From Acidimicrobiales bacterium (GTDB lineage: Bacteria > Actinomycetota > Acidimicrobiia > Acidimicrobiales > SHLQ01): a stretch of DNA of 64,000 nt. The stretch is taken from the NCBI GenBank assembly GCA_020628865.1, contig JAHDEJ010000026.1:1-64000 (forward strand), written 5' to 3'. Under the pieces are notes generated by a model, which was not told the DNA's origin, did no database searches, and saw only the letters and a program-made list of their open reading frames with translations. Positions 23,977 to 34,004 of the stretch are shown in pieces (the stretch's first letter is position 1; each line of letters opens with the position of its first letter). Position numbers and translations under genes: made by a program.

Positions 23977-24630
23977 TCAGATCTTCTTCACGACGTACGT
24001 GTCGGCGAAGCGGTCCATCACGGTGCGATGCTCCGCGTCGGAGAACAGGAAGACCAGCGACACGACGCCGATGAGCAGGAACACGCCCGGGATGATCACG
24101 CCGATCGCAACGACGGGAATCAGCCCGAACACCCAGCTCACGATGTGATTGAGTGTGCGGCGGACGGCCAGGCCGAGACCGAGCGGCTGTGATCCTTCAC
24201 GGCTGACGATTCGAAGCCCGAGCATGAGTTTGCCGGCGGTGCCGGACAGGTAGGCGTTCATCAGCACGATGTACGCCGTCGTGATGAATCCTCCGAGCGC
24301 CGCCAACGCGAAGGTGCCACCACTCAGCGACCCATCGGGCTCGAGGCCGCCCCCGTCGATTGCGGACACCGCAAAGGCGATACCGAACGGAATCGACACG
24401 ATCACCAGCAGGACGAAGTCGATGACCCACGCGGCGATGCGAAGCCACGGATCGGCCAGCTCCCGGCCATTGGCGAGCGTGCCGGCGCCGGGAGCGACGT
24501 AACCAGCCTGCTGCTGTGCCCCCTGTGTCTGTGGGCCGCCGACCCACTTCGTGCCGTCCCACCATCGGACCGTCCCGGGAGGGTCACCCTGAGCCGGGTA
24601 CCAACCGGGAGGCTGCTGTCCATCCTGCAT
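23977..24630 (-). CDS. RDD-family membrane protein with N-terminal DUF2510 domain
   Basis: A 217-residue membrane protein. The first 40 residues are a DUF2510-type motif, 'PPGWYPAQGDPPGTVRWWDG', common in Actinobacteria. An RDD domain follows: 'RIAAWVIDFVLL' with its Arg and Asp, 'GTAGKLMLGLRIVS' and about three to four transmembrane segments. The start at MQDGQQPP is chosen over an in-frame GTG four codons upstream because GGAGAG sits five bases before it. RDD proteins have been linked to ion transport in some organisms; the role here is unknown. Confidence 0.88.
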   Translation of the reverse strand: MQDGQQPPGWYPAQGDPPGTVRWWDGTKWVGGPQTQGAQQQAGYVAPGAGTLANGRELADPWLRIAAWVIDFVLLVIVSIPFGIAFAVSAIDGGGLEPDGSLSGGTFALAALGGFITTAYIVLMNAYLSGTAGKLMLGLRIVSREGSQPLGLGLAVRRTLNHIVSWVFGLIPVVAIGVIIPGVFLLIGVVSLVFLFSDAEHRTVMDRFADTYVVKKI

Positions 24631-24724
24631 TCGTCTCTCCACCTGGGCCGCCCTGCAGCCCGTCGTTTCATCGACAGGACCCTATGCGAAATCGGACCAC
24701 TGCGTCAGGAAGGTGCGCTCCAGC

Positions 24725-24730
24725 TACCGT
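24725..24730 (+). promoter_or_regulatory. Leaderless -10 box of the PAC2-family gene
   Basis: TACCGT, six bases before the GTG chosen as start. It helps to reject an in-frame codon further upstream. Confidence 0.45.
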
Positions 24731-24736
24731 TGGGGT

Positions 24737-25591
24737 GTGGCATCGACCCCGTACGTCCTCCACGACCTCCCCGAGCTCGACCGGCCCGTGTTCGTCATGG
24801 CCTTGAAGGGCCTCTTCGACATGGGCGAGGCTGCCACCGGGGCCGTGAACTGGTTGTCGATGACCCATGCCGGCCACCCGGCCGCCTCCATCGATCCTGA
24901 AACACTCTTCGACTTCCAGGAAACCCGACCGGAAGTCCGCTTCGGAGCGGACGGCGCCCGGGAGATCATCTGGCCGTCGAACAACGCCGTCTGGGCCCGC
25001 ACACCAGAGGGCTGTCGTGACCTCGTGTTGCTGAGCGGCGTCGAACCAAACCTCCGTTGGCGGTCGTTCGGCGAGACGCTTTCGGAGATCATCGATCGCA
25101 CCGGCTGCGAACTGGTGGTGACCCTCGGGTCGACGCTCGCGATGGCACCGCATACTCGGGCGTTCCCGGTGAAGTCCTCAACGGTCGACACCGAACTTGC
25201 CGCTCGCCTCGGCGTCGCCCAACCGACCTACGAGGGCCCCACCGGTCTCATCGGCTCGCTCCACCAGCAGCTCGCGGGCGGCCCACCGATGTTGTCGCTG
25301 CGAGTGAGCGTGCCGCACTACGTTCCGGGTGCGCCCTCGCCGAAGGCCACCGCTGCCCTCCTGTACCAACTCGAGCGGCTCACCGGCGTCCCCACCGAGC
25401 ACACGGCGATGGCCGATGAGATCCGTGACTGGGAGCGCCGGGTACACCAGGCGCTCGCCGACGACGAAGAGGTTCGGAGCTACGTCGAGCAGCTCGAAGC
25501 CGACGCCGACGCGCAGCCAGTCGTCGACCTCGCAACCGACGATCTCGACGAGGAAATCGAGGCGTTTCTTCGCGAGCGAAACGACGACTGA
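24737..25591 (+). CDS. PAC2-family (proteasome assembly chaperone-like) protein
   Basis: A 284-residue PAC2-family protein. Signature stretches are 'RPVFVMALKGLFDMGEAATGAVNWL' (overview), 'VLLSGVEPNLRW', 'VVTLGSTLAMAPHTR' and 'PTYEGPTGLIGSLHQ', then 'LRVSVPHYVPGAPSPKATAALL'. The last 60 residues are an acidic helical tail. Actinobacterial genomes with proteasomes usually encode such proteins; whether they act in proteasome assembly in bacteria is not settled. No proteasome gene is in this window. GTG 24737 is preferred because a TACCGT box lies six bases before it. Confidence 0.88.
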   Translation: MASTPYVLHDLPELDRPVFVMALKGLFDMGEAATGAVNWLSMTHAGHPAASIDPETLFDFQETRPEVRFGADGAREIIWPSNNAVWARTPEGCRDLVLLSGVEPNLRWRSFGETLSEIIDRTGCELVVTLGSTLAMAPHTRAFPVKSSTVDTELAARLGVAQPTYEGPTGLIGSLHQQLAGGPPMLSLRVSVPHYVPGAPSPKATAALLYQLERLTGVPTEHTAMADEIRDWERRVHQALADDEEVRSYVEQLEADADAQPVVDLATDDLDEEIEAFLRERNDD

Positions 25592-25654
25592 GATCACCCG
25601 GGCCAAACGGACCGATTCACTCAGGTAGAGGCGACATCGGACCGTAGTTTCGGC

Positions 25655-26362
25655 GTGCCCACCTCGACCCGCTCCGAACGCCGCGCAGAGCTCAACGCGC
25701 TCCGGCCGCTCGCCGTCGTCTGGGCAGCCGGCCTCGTAGTCCTCGTCACGACGCTCGGCACGACGGACTTCGACGACAAGGACGTACTCCTCGACCCGGC
25801 CCATCTTGCCGGACTCCCCTGGTACACGGGTCTCATCTCCAACCTCGGAGTCCTCGGCTGGACGCTGGCGGCGGTCGCCGCAGCCGGAGCCGCGCACATC
25901 GCCCACCTCGGCGGACGGCCGCGTGCCGGCCACTTCCTCAAGCAGGCGGCCGCACTCGGCACCCTGCTCGCGCTCGACGATCTCCTCCTTCTGCACTCCT
26001 CGGTGTTCCCGAAGCTGTTCGGTGTCTCGAAGACGATGGTCCTCGCCGTCTACGCCGTACTCGGCCTCGCCTGGGCGATCAGCAACCGTCGGGAGATCAT
26101 CCGCACACGTTGGGGGCTGCTCGGCGCCGCCGGCGTGGCGATGGGCGGCTCGATCGTGATCGATCAGCTCTTTGCCTCTGCGTCGTGGTCGCTGGTCGCC
26201 GAGGACGGCGCCAAGTTCATGGGTGTCCTTGCGTGGGCCACCTACTTCAGTCTGACGGCTCGGGACATTGCGTCCTCCGTGGTTCGCGAGCTCCGCGAAC
26301 GCAGTGTCGATGCGTCCACCGCGTCGACGCTCAGCTGGATCGAAGAACTCGTCGAGAACTGA
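25655..26362 (+). CDS. Multi-spanning membrane protein of unknown function
   Basis: A 235-residue protein with about five to six hydrophobic segments (near 18-35, 65-85, 105-125, 130-150, 160-180 and 190-205), starting at a GTG four bases after a TAGTTT box. The C-terminal 35 residues are soluble and helical. I recognise no family. It is followed 37 bases later by a metallophosphoesterase with its own membrane segments, and the two may be co-transcribed. Confidence 0.7.
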   Translation: MPTSTRSERRAELNALRPLAVVWAAGLVVLVTTLGTTDFDDKDVLLDPAHLAGLPWYTGLISNLGVLGWTLAAVAAAGAAHIAHLGGRPRAGHFLKQAAALGTLLALDDLLLLHSSVFPKLFGVSKTMVLAVYAVLGLAWAISNRREIIRTRWGLLGAAGVAMGGSIVIDQLFASASWSLVAEDGAKFMGVLAWATYFSLTARDIASSVVRELRERSVDASTASTLSWIEELVEN

Positions 26363-26399
26363 CTACCTCGATCCCTCCGGATCTGCGAGCATCTGGACT

Positions 26400-27539
26400 G
26401 TGGACCTGAGCACCATCCTTCTCCTGTGTGCGATCACCGCAGGTTTGTTCGCCGGGTTCGCGGCGAGGTTTCGCAGCTGGGGCACGGGGCTTGCCGACCT
26501 GGCCACGGGGCTGATCGCGGCAGCGCTCGTGACGACGCTGAGCATCGTGGTCCTCGTCCTCACGGTCGACCTGAATCTGTTCGGCATCATTCACCTCGTC
26601 TATCTCCTGATCGTGGTGGCCTTCCCGATTGCGACGGCGATCATCGTGATCCCGCATCTGCTCGACGCCGAATTTCGAACGCCGATCATGGCGTGGCTGT
26701 TGCTCTTCGGATCGGTCGCAGCGATCCTCGGCGGCCTGTGGGCAACCCATGTGGAGCCGTTCCGGCTCCAGGAGGACCGGGTCGGGCTCGGTGCGCAGGG
26801 TGCCGAGGAGACGCTTCTCCTCGGGGTGGTCGCCGACCTTCAGACCGGGTCGATCGGCGACTACGAACGCGAGGTGGCCGCCCGGCTCATCGAGGCCGAT
26901 CCCGACATGATCGTCCTGCCGGGCGACCTCTTCGAGTTCGACGACCCGTTGGACTTCGACGAGCGGGCGCCGGAGTTCATCGGTTGGCTCCGTCAGCTCA
27001 CCGACGCCGTCGACGCCGTGGTGCTCGTGGGTGGCGACCACGACACTCCGGAAGGCGTGGAGGCCATCGCCGAGGCGGCCGGCGCCGTCCACTTGCAGGA
27101 TGAACTGGTGCGTCTTCCCGTCGGCGATCAGATCGTCGACGTCGTCGGGCTCATCGCACGTGACGGAGCCGAGCGAGGGGCGATCGGGGCCGACATCCAT
27201 CGCGAGATGCGGGACACACTCACGGAGGACGACCTGGTCATCCTGCTCACGCATGCGCCGGACCCGGTGCTCAACCTGGAACCGACCTCACCGGTCGACC
27301 TGGTCGTGGCCGGACACACGCATGGCGGACAGGTCTCGCTTCCGTTCACCGGGCCGCTGCTCACGTTCAGTTCGGTCCCGGACGAGATCGCCGCCGGGGG
27401 CCTGTTCTCGTACGAGGGGCACCCGATCTATGTGTCGACCGGCGTCGGTCTGCTCCGAGGGCAGGCTCCACAGCTCCGGTTCGGTGTTCCACCGTCGATC
27501 GGGCTGATCACCATCACCCCGCCGGTGGTCGACGGCTGA
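26400..27539 (+). CDS. Membrane-anchored metallophosphoesterase with altered metal motifs
   Basis: A 379-residue protein: four hydrophobic segments in the first 120 residues, then a calcineurin-like phosphoesterase domain of the YkuE/YaeI type. Motifs run 'GVVADLQTG' (family DxH, here D-L-Q), 'MIVLPGDLFE' (GDxx[DE]), 'VGGDHDTP' (family GNH[DE], here G-D-H-D), 'ILLTHAPDP' and 'VVAGHTHGGQVSLP'. Thus a usual His ligand is Gln and the bridging Asn is Asp, which may change the metal or lower activity. The start is GTG 26400. Its stop is one base from the convergent reductase stop. The substrate may be a lipid phosphate, inferred from homologues only. Confidence 0.88.
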   Translation: MDLSTILLLCAITAGLFAGFAARFRSWGTGLADLATGLIAAALVTTLSIVVLVLTVDLNLFGIIHLVYLLIVVAFPIATAIIVIPHLLDAEFRTPIMAWLLLFGSVAAILGGLWATHVEPFRLQEDRVGLGAQGAEETLLLGVVADLQTGSIGDYEREVAARLIEADPDMIVLPGDLFEFDDPLDFDERAPEFIGWLRQLTDAVDAVVLVGGDHDTPEGVEAIAEAAGAVHLQDELVRLPVGDQIVDVVGLIARDGAERGAIGADIHREMRDTLTEDDLVILLTHAPDPVLNLEPTSPVDLVVAGHTHGGQVSLPFTGPLLTFSSVPDEIAAGGLFSYEGHPIYVSTGVGLLRGQAPQLRFGVPPSIGLITITPPVVDG

Positions 27540-27540
27540 C

Positions 27541-28530
<990 letters not shown>

Positions 28531-28549
28531 GGTGTGCTCCTGATGTGGG

Positions 28550-29242
28550 TCAGTCGTCCCGAGGGCTGAGCGGAGGTGCCACTGCAGCCGGGACCGGGGT
28601 TGGGCGAAGAACAGACAGATTCTGGTAGACGAGGAAGCCGATGACGAGCGGGGCGAAGAATGACCCGGTCCAGCGCCAGAGTGCGATCGCTGCGATGGTA
28701 CCCACGACCGCCGAGATCATCGCCGCCCGCCGTTGCCGTTGCCGCCGATCGCCGGGCAGGAGTTCGGCCATGATGTGACCACCGTCGAGCGGCACGATCG
28801 GGAAGAGGTTGAAGATGCTCCACCCGATGGTCGTGAACAGCCCGATTCGGAACAGATAGTCCGTGAACGAGGTGCTCTCGACGACGCCGGCGCTCTGCAC
28901 AGCGAGGACGATGGCCCCCAGCGCGAATCCGGCGGCCGGTCCCGCCGCGGTGACCAGGATCGATTGCATGCGAGAGGGCACCGAAGCTGGGCGGTACCTG
29001 GTGTTCCCACCCCAGCCTTCCAGCGAGATGATCGGGGTGAAGGTGGAACCTTGCGCCCGCGCCACGAACGCGTGGCCGAGTTCGTGGACGAGAATGGCGA
29101 CGAATGCAATGACGACGAAGGCGGCCACTCGCTGCACGTCGGTGTTGCCGTTGTAACCGAGAAACGCAACGAGCAGCAGGAACGATCCGTGCACGGACAC
29201 GGGAAATCCGAACAGTCGAAACGAGAAGAGTCCTCCACCCAT
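28550..29242 (-). CDS. Site-2 protease family (M50) membrane metallopeptidase
   Basis: A 230-residue intramembrane zinc peptidase. The active site is His53-Glu54-x-x-His57 in '[16 protein letters not shown]', and the third ligand lies in '[12 protein letters not shown]'. About six transmembrane segments are seen; there is no PDZ or CBS domain, so it is a minimal member. The start [15 protein letters not shown] is the family-typical N-terminus and has a TAGGCT box seven bases before it. It probably cleaves membrane-bound regulators or clears signal-peptide remnants; the target is unknown. Confidence 0.92.
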   Translation of the reverse strand: MGGGLFSFRLFGFPVSVHGSFLLLVAFLGYNGNTDVQRVAAFVVIAFVAILVHELGHAFVARAQGSTFTPIISLEGWGGNTRYRPASVPSRMQSILVTAAGPAAGFALGAIVLAVQSAGVVESTSFTDYLFRIGLFTTIGWSIFNLFPIVPLDGGHIMAELLPGDRRQRQRRAAMISAVVGTIAAIALWRWTGSFFAPLVIGFLVYQNLSVLRPTPVPAAVAPPLSPRDD

Positions 29243-29249
29243 GCGGCGC

Positions 29250-29255
29250 AGCCTA
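29250..29255 (-). promoter_or_regulatory. Leaderless -10 box of the site-2 protease gene
   Basis: TAGGCT on the minus strand, seven bases before the ATG. Confidence 0.5.
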
Positions 29256-29267
29256 TCTTCCCCCGTG

Positions 29268-30104
29268 TCACTGCCGTGAGGCCCACTCCTCGATTGCCCG
29301 ACGGTTCCGCAGGCGGTACGGGCCGCTGATCGCCATCCGTCGTCCCGTCCGCCGGATCCACACCGACTTCTCTTCTGGGCTGTGCCGCGACCATGTTCCA
29401 CCGCCGTCATACCGATAGAACGTCACCTCGTCGGTCAGGCGGGTGATGCCGAAGCGCTCGTAGCAGTAACAGATCATCGGCAGGTCCAGAAAACCGACCT
29501 TCCACCAGAATGCCCGTCGTCCGAAACTCCAGTACGGCATCATGAACGAGGAGATCAGCACGGTCGTCCCATGGGTGAATGGATTCTGCACCTCGGGTAC
29601 CAGGTTCAACTTCCGGAGACCGTGAGCCTCCGTGTCGAGGGAGGTGGCGCAGGCTCTTCCGGTGGCACGAACCTCGTTCAGCTGCGCCTGGAGCTTCGTT
29701 CGGGTCTCCCATCGGTCGTCGCAGTTGAGAAACGCCACTGTTTCGCCGCGAATCCGGGCGTAGGCGTGCATGAAGTTCGACCGAGCGGTTCGACGCCCGT
29801 CGATCTCGAGATTGGGAAGCGGGTTCGGGACAACCTCGACGGTCAACCAGTACGGGGCGTCGCCGGCCAGGGCTTCGGCCATCGCGAGCGTCGCGTCCGG
29901 GCAGGGGTCGACCCCGATGATCAGCTGCGCCCGAAGCTCCGGTTCGACCTCTTGCGAATAGATCGACTGGACGGCCGACTCGAGCGTCCCTTCGGCGTTG
30001 TAGGCCGTCATCAGGATGGAGACGTCGTACTTCGGCGATCGGCCGTCCCAGAAACGAACCGAGCGGCGGGCCGTTCGCATCGCCCGTGCCGGGCCATCGC
30101 TCAT
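29268..30104 (-). CDS. Family 2 glycosyltransferase
   Basis: A 278-residue GT-A glycosyltransferase. 'YDVSILMTAYNAEGTLESAVQSI' (overview) is the nucleotide-sugar-binding start, 'RARIRGETVAFLNCDDRWE' type sequence carries the DxD-like motif 'NCDD', and the rest fits GT2 enzymes that act on surface polysaccharides. The ATG overlaps the WbqC stop (ATGA), so it is the last gene of a six-gene operon. The acceptor and sugar are unknown; the operon suggests addition of an amino or acylamino sugar to a surface glycan. Confidence 0.9.
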   Translation of the reverse strand: MSDGPARAMRTARRSVRFWDGRSPKYDVSILMTAYNAEGTLESAVQSIYSQEVEPELRAQLIIGVDPCPDATLAMAEALAGDAPYWLTVEVVPNPLPNLEIDGRRTARSNFMHAYARIRGETVAFLNCDDRWETRTKLQAQLNEVRATGRACATSLDTEAHGLRKLNLVPEVQNPFTHGTTVLISSFMMPYWSFGRRAFWWKVGFLDLPMICYCYERFGITRLTDEVTFYRYDGGGTWSRHSPEEKSVWIRRTGRRMAISGPYRLRNRRAIEEWASRQ

Positions 30105-30835
30105 CCGAGATTCTCCGCTCGATGGACCGGGCGGCTGGCAAGATGCTCCCGAATCTCGTCGGCGGTGAGCCACATCATGCAGTCGAGGATCGATGCGTTC
30201 GGACGGAACTCGAGGTTCCCGGTGTCGTAGGTCAGCTGTGGCATGCCAGTGAACTCGAGCTCGATCCCGCGCGAACGCCAGTCCTCGGCTCGGAAGAGAC
30301 CCACACCCCCGGGCGGGTTCAGGTACGACTCGGCACCGAGCTGATCGGCGATCTCCAGCGCCCAGGCACCGGCGTGGTCGACTGCGGAGAAGTCGAGGTC
30401 GAGCGATGAACAGATCTCTGGGGCGAACGGGATCCCAAGGTGTCGGCACGTCTCGTCCAGGCAGACCACGTTGAGATCACGGAGAAGCAGGCTCCCCTGC
30501 TCTCGGAATCGGGAGAAGGCACGTTCGACGAGATCTCGCACCACGCCGTAGTGCGGGGCTCGGCCGTCGTAGACCTTCAGCTGGCGAAGGATCTTGGTCG
30601 CTGCGAATTCGAACTCTGCGACCTGGGTCTCGGTCAGCGAATCCGCCGTCGACCGGACCACGGCCACCGACACGTATTGGTGCCCCTTGTTGGGTTCCAG
30701 AATCACGTTGCGACTCATCCACGTCTTCCGGGTGAACTTGACCACGTCGAAGACGACCCAACGGTCGGACTTGATGATGAGATCGAAATACCCGGCGTAG
30801 GGAAAGAAGTAGGGCTGCATGATTCCGAGACGCAT
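30101..30835 (-). CDS. WbqC-family protein
   Basis: A 244-residue member of the WbqC family, recognised by 'MRLGIMQPYFFPYAGYFDLI' at the N-terminus, 'VVKFTRKTWMSRNVIL', 'SSLDLDF' and 'LGAESYLNPPGGVGLF'. Family members are encoded in polysaccharide clusters next to DegT-type aminotransferases and are thought to take part in modifying amino sugars; the chemistry is not firmly established. It is coupled to the GT2 gene by ATGA and follows an aminotransferase gene by three bases. Confidence 0.9.
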   Translation of the reverse strand: MRLGIMQPYFFPYAGYFDLIIKSDRWVVFDVVKFTRKTWMSRNVILEPNKGHQYVSVAVVRSTADSLTETQVAEFEFAATKILRQLKVYDGRAPHYGVVRDLVERAFSRFREQGSLLLRDLNVVCLDETCRHLGIPFAPEICSSLDLDFSAVDHAGAWALEIADQLGAESYLNPPGGVGLFRAEDWRSRGIELEFTGMPQLTYDTGNLEFRPNASILDCMMWLTADEIREHLASRPVHRAENLG

Positions 30836-30838
30836 CGG

Positions 30839-31972
30839 TCATGCCTTCCGACGGGTCGCAACCGCTTCGATGCTCCGGCACACCCGATCGATGTCGTCGT
30901 TGGCGATCATCTCGCCCGACGGAAGCTGCAACACGCGGTTGCACAGCCCGTCGGTCACCGGCACGTTCCAGTCCTGTTCGTTGTAGGGCGGCGCCTCGTG
31001 CATCCCGGGGTAGAAGTACCGGCGGGCGATGATCCCGTCGTTGTGCAAGTGCTGCATCAACTCGGCCTGCGAGATGGGGAAACGCTCCTCGACCTCCATC
31101 ACGACGTACTGGTGGTTGGAGACGAGTGTGTCAGCGTGGTCGACGAAGCGGATACCGGGCATCCCGTCGAGTCGGTCTCGGTAGTGCGCATACCGTCGTG
31201 CATTCGCTTCGAGGACGGACTCCAGCGCATCGAGCCCGAGCAGCCCCATCGCCGCCTGTGCCTCCGACATCTTGGCGTTGATCCGCAGCGGGACGTCGAC
31301 GTCGTCGGGCCGATCGTGGAAGTTGGCGGCGGTGCGAACGGCGGCGGCGAATGCGTCGTCGTTCGTCGTCAGGCAGCCGCCCTCGGCGCAGTTCAGCACC
31401 TTCGTTGCATGAAAGGAGAACACCTCGAACAGTCCGCCACCACCCGCCAGCCGATCGCCTTCGCCTGCGCCCAACGCGTGCGCCGCGTCGAACATCAGGG
31501 CCGCATCGAGTTCGTTGGCCAACGCGGCGAAGCCCTTCTCCTCCTCGCCGGTGAACCGACCCCACATCCGGACCGGCGCGATCGCGGCGACCCGGGAAGA
31601 CGTGCTGGCCATCGCGGCGCGAGCCGTGTCTGGAGTCATCGAGTGCCATTGCGGGCTCACGTCGGCCAGCACGGGATTGAGCCCGGCAAAGCTCAGCGCC
31701 TGGACCGTGGCCGGGAACGTGAACGCTGGGGTGATCACGTCACCCGTCAATCCGGCGGCAGACGCCCCCACCATCAGCGCAACGGTCCCGTTGGTCATGC
31801 AGATGACGTGTGCGACTCCCAGGCGGTCGGCCAACCGCCGCTCGAATTCTGCGACGAGCGGACCATGGTTCGTGTAAAACCTGCGCTCGAAGATCGTGCG
31901 GAACTCGCGGCGCGCTGCGTCCCGGTCCGGGGTGTTCAACTGACCGACGTACAACGGTGAAGGATCGTTCAT
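30839..31972 (-). CDS. DegT/DnrJ/EryC1/StrS sugar aminotransferase (1)
   Basis: A 377-residue PLP-dependent aminotransferase that would make an amino sugar from a nucleotide ketosugar. The PLP lysine lies in 'FSFHATKVLNCAEGG', preceded by 'ALMFDAAHALGAG' with the Asp that binds the pyridine nitrogen; 'TNGTVALMVGASAAGL' and 'ITPAFTFPATVQAL' are the cofactor-binding N-terminal motifs. It is coupled by ATGA to a second, clearly different DegT-type gene upstream. No nucleotidyltransferase or dehydratase is in the window, so the sugar precursor is made elsewhere. Confidence 0.92.
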   Translation of the reverse strand: MNDPSPLYVGQLNTPDRDAARREFRTIFERRFYTNHGPLVAEFERRLADRLGVAHVICMTNGTVALMVGASAAGLTGDVITPAFTFPATVQALSFAGLNPVLADVSPQWHSMTPDTARAAMASTSSRVAAIAPVRMWGRFTGEEEKGFAALANELDAALMFDAAHALGAGEGDRLAGGGGLFEVFSFHATKVLNCAEGGCLTTNDDAFAAAVRTAANFHDRPDDVDVPLRINAKMSEAQAAMGLLGLDALESVLEANARRYAHYRDRLDGMPGIRFVDHADTLVSNHQYVVMEVEERFPISQAELMQHLHNDGIIARRYFYPGMHEAPPYNEQDWNVPVTDGLCNRVLQLPSGEMIANDDIDRVCRSIEAVATRRKA

Positions 31973-33171
31973 CCTGCAGCCACCGCCCTCGACGCTTCTC
32001 CCGCCCGGCGATCCAGTTCCAGGACCAGATGCGCAATCGACGTGGCATCGGCGCTGCTGACGAACGCGCCGGTCGGCAGTTGCGCGAATCGAGTCGCCAG
32101 CCGGTCCGATACGGGGAGCTCGGCCCCGGCAGCGGCCGGTGGGCAGTTCTTCGAACGATGCAGCGGCGGGTCGAAATAGGGTCGGGCGTGCGCTCCGTCT
32201 GCCTGCAGGACACGGAGGAACCCGTCCCGACCAAGCTCATGATCATCGTCGACTTCGAGGAGGACCATTTCGTCGTTCGGCACCATTCCGGCCTCGGGCT
32301 CGACAATGCGGACCCCGGCATCGTCGCCGATGACCGCCCGATAGGCAGCGATGATCTCCCGATTGTGTGCGAGCGCCCGGTCGATCTCTTCGAGGCTCGT
32401 CAAGGCCATCGCCGCATGAATCTCGTTGAGCTTGCCGTTCATTCCGAGATGCAGGATCTGGGGCGACGCAGTGTCGTAGCCGAAGTTCCTGATGTTTCGC
32501 ATGGCCTCGGCAAGCACACGGTCGTTCGTGGTGACGTAGCCGCCCTCGAAGCCATTGACCAGCTTCGTGGCATGAAGGGAGAAGACCTCAGCGACTCCGT
32601 GTCGACCGAACGGCGCCCCATTCCACTCGGCCGCGATTGCGTACACACTGTCGTGGATGAGCGGCACTCCCAGTTCCCCGGCCAACCGATCGAGTCCGTC
32701 GAGGTCGGAGGGGCCGTTCACGTTGTTCACCGACAAGATCGCGGCGACGTCGCCCCGGTCCGCATGCGGTGCAGCCGTTTCCGCGGTGAGGCCGTGGGTG
32801 GCTTCGTCAACGTCGCAGAAACGCGGCATCTTTCCGGCCCACTGAACGAAGTGGGGCAACCCTCGATAGGAAAAGGACGGCAGCAGGATGTCTCCCGCAT
32901 CGGGTCGGGCGAGGTGTCGCATCAGCGCGATGAGGGCGAAGCACGCGTTCCCGAAGGTGACGACATGGTCGACCTGGTGCCATGCCGCCAGCCGGTCCTC
33001 GAGCTCCTCCTGAAGGGGTCCGCCGTTCGAGTACCGGCGTCCGTCGAGAACGCGATCCAACCGCCCGATGAACGCGTCGACATCCGGCGTGTGGATCTGT
33101 CCGGTCGGGCGGGGCCGGTCGAACATCGGCGCGCCCCCGGTCAGGGCAATCTCGCGTCCGTCGATCTTCAT
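31969..33171 (-). CDS. DegT/DnrJ/EryC1/StrS aminotransferase (2)
   Basis: A 400-residue second PLP aminotransferase. The lysine is in 'FSLHATKLVNGFEGGYVTT'; 'VPLIHDSVYAIAAEWNG' has the Asp-Ser in place of the usual Asp-Ala, and 'ILLPSFSYRGLPHFVQW' and 'GNACFALIALMRHL' are N-terminal motifs. Sequence outside the active site differs from the adjacent paralogue, so a tandem duplication is unlikely; the two may act on different sugars or form a heteromer. Both ends of the gene overlap neighbours by ATGA. Confidence 0.92.
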   Translation of the reverse strand: MKIDGREIALTGGAPMFDRPRPTGQIHTPDVDAFIGRLDRVLDGRRYSNGGPLQEELEDRLAAWHQVDHVVTFGNACFALIALMRHLARPDAGDILLPSFSYRGLPHFVQWAGKMPRFCDVDEATHGLTAETAAPHADRGDVAAILSVNNVNGPSDLDGLDRLAGELGVPLIHDSVYAIAAEWNGAPFGRHGVAEVFSLHATKLVNGFEGGYVTTNDRVLAEAMRNIRNFGYDTASPQILHLGMNGKLNEIHAAMALTSLEEIDRALAHNREIIAAYRAVIGDDAGVRIVEPEAGMVPNDEMVLLEVDDDHELGRDGFLRVLQADGAHARPYFDPPLHRSKNCPPAAAGAELPVSDRLATRFAQLPTGAFVSSADATSIAHLVLELDRRAGEASRAVAAG

Positions 33172-34004
33172 GCCGTCGCCTCACGCGGCTCGGCGGCGGT
33201 CAGGAACCGAGCGAGCGGGCTTTCTGCAAGCTCGCGCCGAATGGCCGCTGCGGCCCCGGCCGGCAGGCGGTCGTGCCCGGACCGTGGCCGGTTCGGGTCG
33301 CGATACACGCTCCTCGGGTGATCGTTGTGCGCTGTTCGACTCTCGTCGAGGAACGCTTCCACCTGCGGGTCGGGAGCGAGGCCGGCCCAGTCGAAGCAGC
33401 CTGCGAGCGCCGTCGCCGGGTCGGCGTCGAGATCGGCATACGACACCAATCGGACGGCCTCCGGGAACCGGTCGGCGAGATCGAGGTGAAGCTCTGCCAC
33501 GCGCTTCCAGTCGTCGAACCCCCAATACTCGTCGTCCGATGTCTTGCGACAGGCCCCCGAGCGCCACTCGGTTGCGGGATCAGCTTCCGCCGGAAATTCC
33601 GTGGGGTTCGCGAGCCATGACCCGATCGTCTCGATCGGGTCACGCACGAGAAGCAACAGTCGCATCGCCACACCGCGCTCGATCGCCGAGCCGAGCAGGT
33701 GGTGCCGTCGATTGCTCTTCATCACCAGGAGATGCGGATCGGCATTTCCATGTTCGAAGGTGGGGACGAGCCCTTCCTCCTTCGGCCGTTGCTGATCCAT
33801 GTACGGGTCCGGTGTCGTTCGAACGTCGTCGAACAGGTGGCGCCAGTCGTCGGGCGAGGACGATGCGTCGACGGCGCCCGAAAAGGCGTAGGAGAACAGC
33901 GGGTCGTACTTGAGGAGCACGTCAGGATGGGCGCCGAACATCTGCGCAAGCCAGGTCGTCCCGGACCTCGGCATGCCCACGATCCAGATGGGGTCGGACA
34001 TCAT
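33168..34004 (-). CDS. Sulfotransferase (PAPS-dependent)
   Basis: A 278-residue sulfotransferase. The 5'-phosphosulfate-binding loop is 'GMPRSGTTWLAQMFGAHPD' at about residues 10-28, and the 3'-phosphate region is near 'LLLVRDPIETIGSWLANP'. The ATG at 34004 overlaps the methyltransferase stop (ATGA); a second ATG directly follows. It would transfer sulfate from PAPS to a glycan hydroxyl or amine. It differs from the sulfotransferase-like protein encoded on the other strand at 34.8 kb. Confidence 0.9.
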   Translation of the reverse strand: MMSDPIWIVGMPRSGTTWLAQMFGAHPDVLLKYDPLFSYAFSGAVDASSSPDDWRHLFDDVRTTPDPYMDQQRPKEEGLVPTFEHGNADPHLLVMKSNRRHHLLGSAIERGVAMRLLLLVRDPIETIGSWLANPTEFPAEADPATEWRSGACRKTSDDEYWGFDDWKRVAELHLDLADRFPEAVRLVSYADLDADPATALAGCFDWAGLAPDPQVEAFLDESRTAHNDHPRSVYRDPNRPRSGHDRLPAGAAAAIRRELAESPLARFLTAAEPREATA

